A stretch of 12,034 nucleotides of DNA from Georgenia sp. (GTDB taxonomy: Bacteria; Actinomycetota; Actinomycetes; Actinomycetales; Actinomycetaceae): assembly GCA_027322565.1 (NCBI GenBank), contig DAHVRG010000265.1, forward strand, positions 1 through 12,034, read 5' to 3'. A program made the translations under genes and the position numbers. Below, piece by piece: positions 8,366 through 12,034 of this stretch (its first letter is position 1; every line of letters begins with the position of its first letter). The notes below the pieces were generated by a model. That model did no database searches. It was not told the origin of the DNA and saw only the letters and a list, made by a program, of their open reading frames with translations.

Positions 8366-11300
8366 GTGACTCAGCCACAACGTCGCGGCCGGGGTAGCAC
8401 CCTCCGGGCGCGCGCAGTTCTCACGATCGGGGCCCTGACCGCCTCGTTACTCGGGGCGACCACAGCCGCCCACGCTGCGGTCGAGGAGGTGAACGGGCTC
8501 CGCGGCGACTACTTCGTCGACGTCACCGGACCGGACTTCGCGCTCACCGACCTCACGAGCACGGTCCTCGACGGCGAGCTGAGCTACAACAACCTCGTCC
8601 CGGTGTACGAGCAGCGCACCGGGCAGGGGGAGTACACCGGTGCCCGCTGGACCGGTCAGATCGAGGCGCCGGCCACGGGTGACTACACCTTCTACGTCAC
8701 GGGAGACAACGGCTTCCGCCTGTGGGTGGACGGCGAGCTCATCATCGACTGGTGGGTCAACGAGTGGGACGTCGAGCAGACCTCCCAGACGGTGACACTC
8801 GAGGAGGGGGAGCGCTACGACTTCAAGCTCGAGCAGTTCCAGGCGCACGGGGGCGCCAACCTCTTCGTCCGCTGGGCCGGCCCGGGGATCGAGAAGAGCA
8901 TCGTCCCGCTGCGCGCCTTCACCCCGCCGAGCGACTTCGAGGTCTACCCGGTCCGCGGCACGGTCGACGAGTCCGGCGAGACGGTCCTGCTGGAGCTGGC
9001 CGGTGAGGTCGAGCCGGGCGACGTCGTCGACCACCTCACGCTGACCATCGACGGCGGTGAGCTGCCGCTCGCCGCGGCGGAGGTGGACTCCTCCGGGGAG
9101 GCGCTGGTCCTCACGCCCGAGGGCCCGGTGACCCAGCAGGCCGGGGTCCGTGCCCTCTACGACGGCGAGGGCGGCCTGACCGTCGCCGGCGAGCCCGCTC
9201 CCGCGTTCGACGTCCCGGTGGAGAACCTCTCCACCTACGTCATGGTCACGCCCTGGGCCGCGGACGTCGACCCGGACAACCCGCTGCCCGAGTACCCCCG
9301 GCCCGGCCTGGTCCGGGACGACTGGGTCAACCTCAACGGGCGCTGGCAGCTCGAGCTGCTCGAGGCCGACAGCCAGACGCCGCTCGAGGCGGAGGACTTC
9401 TCCCGGGAGATCGTCGTCCCGTTCCCGATCGAGTCGATCCTCTCCGAGGTCGAGCTCCGGGCGCACCACTTCGCCTACTACCGCACCTTCGAGGTACCGG
9501 AGGGCTGGGACGTCGGTGGGGACGAGCGGCTGCAGCTGAACTTCGGCGCCGTGGACCACGAGGCCACCGTCTACGTCAACGGCACCGAGGTCACCCACCA
9601 CGTGGGCGGCTTCGACGCCTTCTCCGTCGACATCACCGACCAGCTCGTCGAGGGGGAGAACGAGCTCGTCGTCCGCGTCACGGACACCACCGGTGACCAG
9701 CCCCGCGGGAAGCAGTCCAACACCCCCGCCGGCATCTTCTACACCCAGGCCTCGGGCATCTGGCAGACGGTGTGGATGGAGCCCGTGCCGGCCGCCCACA
9801 TCACCCAGCTCGACCTCACCCCGGACCTCGACGAGGAGGCCCTCGTCGTCAACGTGAACACCGCCGGCGCGTCCGAGTCCGCGACCGTCGAGGTCGTCGC
9901 CTACGACGCCGAGGGCGCAGAGGTCGGCCGTGTCAGCGGCGCACCGGACACGGACCTGGCACTGGAGATCCCTGACCCGCACCTGTGGTCGCCGGACGAC
10001 CCGTACCTCTACGACCTCACCGCCACCCTCACCGACGGCGGGGCGACCGACGTCGTCGAGGGCTACAGCGGTATGCGGTCCATCGAGATCGCCGAGGTCG
10101 ACGGGCAGCAGCGCATCCTGCTGAACGGGGAGCAGACCTTCCTCAACTCCACCCTCGACCAGGGCTACTGGCCCGACGGCGTCTACACCGCACCCACCGA
10201 CGAGGCCCTCGCCTGGGACATCCAGGAGACCAAGGACCTCGGGTTCAACACGATCCGCAAGCACATCAAGGTCGAGCCGCAGCGCTGGTACTACCACGCG
10301 GACCGGATCGGCATGATGGTCTGGCAGGACATGCCCAACGGTGACAACCGTGACGACGCTGCGCGCGAGCAGTTCCGCAGCGAGCTGCGCACCATGGTCG
10401 ACCAGTTCGGCTCCTTCACCTCGATCATCGGGTGGGTCCCGTTCAACGAGGGCTGGGGCGAGTGGGACCTGCAGACCACCGGGGAGATCGCGAACGAGAT
10501 CAAGCAGCTCGACCCGTCGCGCCTCATGAACGCGCACAGCGGGATGAACTGCTGCGCCTCGCTCGGTGACTCCGGTCAGGGCGACATCATCGACCACCAC
10601 GCCTACACCGGGCCGGCCCTGCCGCGGCCCGACGCGACCCGCGCCGCGATCGACGGCGAGCACGGCGGGTTCTCCCTGTCCGTCCCGGGCCACGTCTGGC
10701 CGGGCGGCTCCGTGAACCCTTACGGCGAGGTCGACACCTCGGAGGAGCTCACCGCCGCCTACGTCCGCAACACCGCCGAGCTCATCGCACCGGCGCAGGA
10801 CTTCCTCTCCGGGTCGGTGTACACCCAGCTGACCGACCTCGAGGGGGAGGTCAACGGCTTCTGGACCTACGACCGCAAGGTCTCGAAGATGGACCGCGAC
10901 GCCGTCCGGGCCATCAACCACAAGCTCATCGAGGTCGGGTCCCTGCCCCGCACCCTCCCCGAGCCGTCCGAGGGGCCGCTGGCCCACTGGCCGCTGAACG
11001 AGGGCGCCGGGAGCACCGGCGAGGACGCCACCGGCAACGGGCACGACATCACCCTCGGTGACGGGCTCACCTGGGAGGAGATCGGGATCGACGGCTCGGC
11101 GATCGCGCTGGACGGCAAGGGTCGGTCGGCGACCGCCCAGGTGCCCGAGCTCGACACCACGGGCAACTTCTCCGTGTCCGCGTGGGTGCGTCTCGACAGC
11201 CTGCCCACGGGCGGCTACGCGACGGTCGCGAGCATGGACGGGGTGCGCGGGAAGAGCGCCTTCTTCCTCCAGTACGGAGCCCCCGTGCGCGGGTTCGCCT

Positions 11301-12034
11301 TCAGCTTCGAGGCCGACCGCGCCGTCGCCGAGGAGGTGCCCCGCACCGGCGAATGGCGCCACCTCGTCGGGGTGCGCGACGCTGAGGCCGGTGAGCTGCG
11401 GCTGTACGTCGACGGCGAGCTGGCGGCGGTCCAGGAGTCCAAGGCCTCGACGCTGACGGACGGCACCTTCGCCATCGGCCGCGGTCAGTGGGAGGGCAGC
11501 GAGGTCGACTTCCTCGACGGAGCGGTGGACGAGGTCCACCTCTTCGACCGCGTGCTCAGTGCCGACGAGGTCGCCGCCCTGGCGACCCCGCCGGCCGGCC
11601 TCGTGGAGGTGACGCCGGAGCCGGTGGTGTTCACCGACGAGCCGGGGACGGCGGATGACGTGTACGAGGTGCCCTTGGTGGAGGGTGTGGAGTACGTCGT
11701 GGACGGTGGGGTCGTGGCGGCGGGTACCTACCCGGGTGAGGGCACGGTGACGGTGACGGCGCGGGCGCTGGAGGGTCACGTCATCGCCGAGGGGGCGGCC
11801 ACGCAGTGGTCGCACACCTTCTCCACCGAGCCGGGGCCGGAGCCGGAGCCGGGGCCGGGGCCGGGGGAGCGGACGGGGGAGTTCCACCTGTCGAACAGCT
11901 GGCGGGCGGGGACGGATGTGTCCTTCATGTACGGCCGGATGGCCGATGAGGTGCTCATCGGTGACTGGGACGGGGATGGGCGTGACACCATCGCGGTGCG
12001 GCGTGGGAATGAGTTCCATGTGACCAACGCCCAG
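8366..12034 (+). CDS. Secreted multidomain glycoside hydrolase family 2 enzyme (PA14-GH2-LamG-FG-GAP-like), partial at the 3' end
   Basis: Extracellular glycan-cleaving enzyme, open for 1223 codons to the window edge. Residues 1-37 form a Sec signal (RR-rich start, hydrophobic core, cleavage near AHA-A). A PA14 carbohydrate-binding domain spans about 44-186 (ARWTGQI, GDNGFRLWVDG). An unnamed beta-rich stretch follows to about 310. The GH2 sugar-binding jelly roll is about 312-474 (NLNGRWQLEL to GIWQTVWMEP), the Ig-like domain about 475-577, and the TIM barrel about 586-860. Glu695 in WVPFNEGWG is the expected acid/base and Glu765 in DGEHGGF the nucleophile, 70 apart, similar to E. coli LacZ. 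VYTQLTDLEGEVNGFWTYDR is typical of this GH2 group. A LamG-like domain (about 870-1077), a linker with Pro/Gly/Glu repeat, and an FG-GAP-like repeat with Asp1200, 1202, 1204 and 1207 follow. Beta-galactosidase or galactofuranosidase activity is inferred from the neighbours; the exact bond is unknown. Confidence 0.9.
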   Translation, partial: MTQPQRRGRGSTLRARAVLTIGALTASLLGATTAAHAAVEEVNGLRGDYFVDVTGPDFALTDLTSTVLDGELSYNNLVPVYEQRTGQGEYTGARWTGQIEAPATGDYTFYVTGDNGFRLWVDGELIIDWWVNEWDVEQTSQTVTLEEGERYDFKLEQFQAHGGANLFVRWAGPGIEKSIVPLRAFTPPSDFEVYPVRGTVDESGETVLLELAGEVEPGDVVDHLTLTIDGGELPLAAAEVDSSGEALVLTPEGPVTQQAGVRALYDGEGGLTVAGEPAPAFDVPVENLSTYVMVTPWAADVDPDNPLPEYPRPGLVRDDWVNLNGRWQLELLEADSQTPLEAEDFSREIVVPFPIESILSEVELRAHHFAYYRTFEVPEGWDVGGDERLQLNFGAVDHEATVYVNGTEVTHHVGGFDAFSVDITDQLVEGENELVVRVTDTTGDQPRGKQSNTPAGIFYTQASGIWQTVWMEPVPAAHITQLDLTPDLDEEALVVNVNTAGASESATVEVVAYDAEGAEVGRVSGAPDTDLALEIPDPHLWSPDDPYLYDLTATLTDGGATDVVEGYSGMRSIEIAEVDGQQRILLNGEQTFLNSTLDQGYWPDGVYTAPTDEALAWDIQETKDLGFNTIRKHIKVEPQRWYYHADRIGMMVWQDMPNGDNRDDAAREQFRSELRTMVDQFGSFTSIIGWVPFNEGWGEWDLQTTGEIANEIKQLDPSRLMNAHSGMNCCASLGDSGQGDIIDHHAYTGPALPRPDATRAAIDGEHGGFSLSVPGHVWPGGSVNPYGEVDTSEELTAAYVRNTAELIAPAQDFLSGSVYTQLTDLEGEVNGFWTYDRKVSKMDRDAVRAINHKLIEVGSLPRTLPEPSEGPLAHWPLNEGAGSTGEDATGNGHDITLGDGLTWEEIGIDGSAIALDGKGRSATAQVPELDTTGNFSVSAWVRLDSLPTGGYATVASMDGVRGKSAFFLQYGAPVRGFAFSFEADRAVAEEVPRTGEWRHLVGVRDAEAGELRLYVDGELAAVQESKASTLTDGTFAIGRGQWEGSEVDFLDGAVDEVHLFDRVLSADEVAALATPPAGLVEVTPEPVVFTDEPGTADDVYEVPLVEGVEYVVDGGVVAAGTYPGEGTVTVTARALEGHVIAEGAATQWSHTFSTEPGPEPEPGPGPGERTGEFHLSNSWRAGTDVSFMYGRMADEVLIGDWDGDGRDTIAVRRGNEFHVTNAQ
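11831..11866 (+). repeat. Six-copy hexanucleotide repeat encoding a Pro-Gly/Glu linker
   Basis: Six in-frame units of CCGGGG or CCGGAG encode PGPEPEPGPGPG (residues 1156-1167). This flexible spacer separates the linker domain from the FG-GAP-like C-terminal repeat. Tandem hexamers of this kind can change copy number by slippage without breaking the frame, so the linker length may vary between strains. Confidence 0.8.

Noticed and set aside
8447..12019. Very long minus-strand open frame of 1190 codons opposite the GH2 gene
   Set aside because: Its translation is a low-complexity Val/Asp/Gly/Leu/Arg-rich sequence with no family motif. It is the expected mirror of a GC-rich gene whose plus-strand frame contains clear PA14, GH2 and LamG sequence.

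Overview
This window is high-GC DNA with strongly G/C-ending codons, GGAGG-type ribosome sites and many GTG starts. It looks like an actinobacterium. The C-terminal module of the last gene (a DWDGDGRD-type FG-GAP-like repeat after a Pro/Gly/Glu linker) is a type I associate with Micrococcales such as Georgenia- or Cellulomonas-like genera. That placement is inference, because the window has no rRNA or other phylogenetic marker.

The layout is two divergent transcription units around an intergenic region at 3363-3536. The minus-strand unit (3362 down to 111) is a DeoR-family repressor, galT and galK, joined by 11-base and 4-base overlaps. The plus-strand unit (3537 to beyond 12034) is a sugar ABC transporter of the YtfQ-YtfR-YtfT-YjfF type: lipoprotein binding protein, double-domain ATPase and two permeases. 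It is followed by a very large secreted glycoside hydrolase family 2 enzyme that runs off the right edge. The hydrolase frame is open to the end of the window, at least 1223 codons, with a signal peptide, PA14, GH2, LamG and an FG-GAP-like end.

Together the genes describe a route for scavenging a galactose-containing glycan. The secreted GH2 enzyme would release the sugar, the ABC importer would take it up, GalK would phosphorylate it and GalT would pass it to UDP-galactose. The DeoR repressor probably controls both arms through three related GTTCGAAC-centred sites in the shared intergenic region. Two of these bracket a plausible promoter for the transporter operon. Because the transporter resembles the galactofuranose importer of E. 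coli, galactofuranose is an attractive candidate substrate. Galactopyranose, arabinose or fructose (compare the bifidobacterial FruEKFG system) cannot be excluded.

Oddities: the second permease gene has an apparent one-base frameshift near 8130. A near-perfect 18-bp hairpin separates the binding-protein gene from the ATPase gene. GalT lacks the usual zinc-binding cysteine pair. The 3' end of the GH2 gene switches abruptly to G-ending codons, as if that module had a separate history. I saw no tRNA, rRNA, CRISPR array, insertion sequence or integrase.
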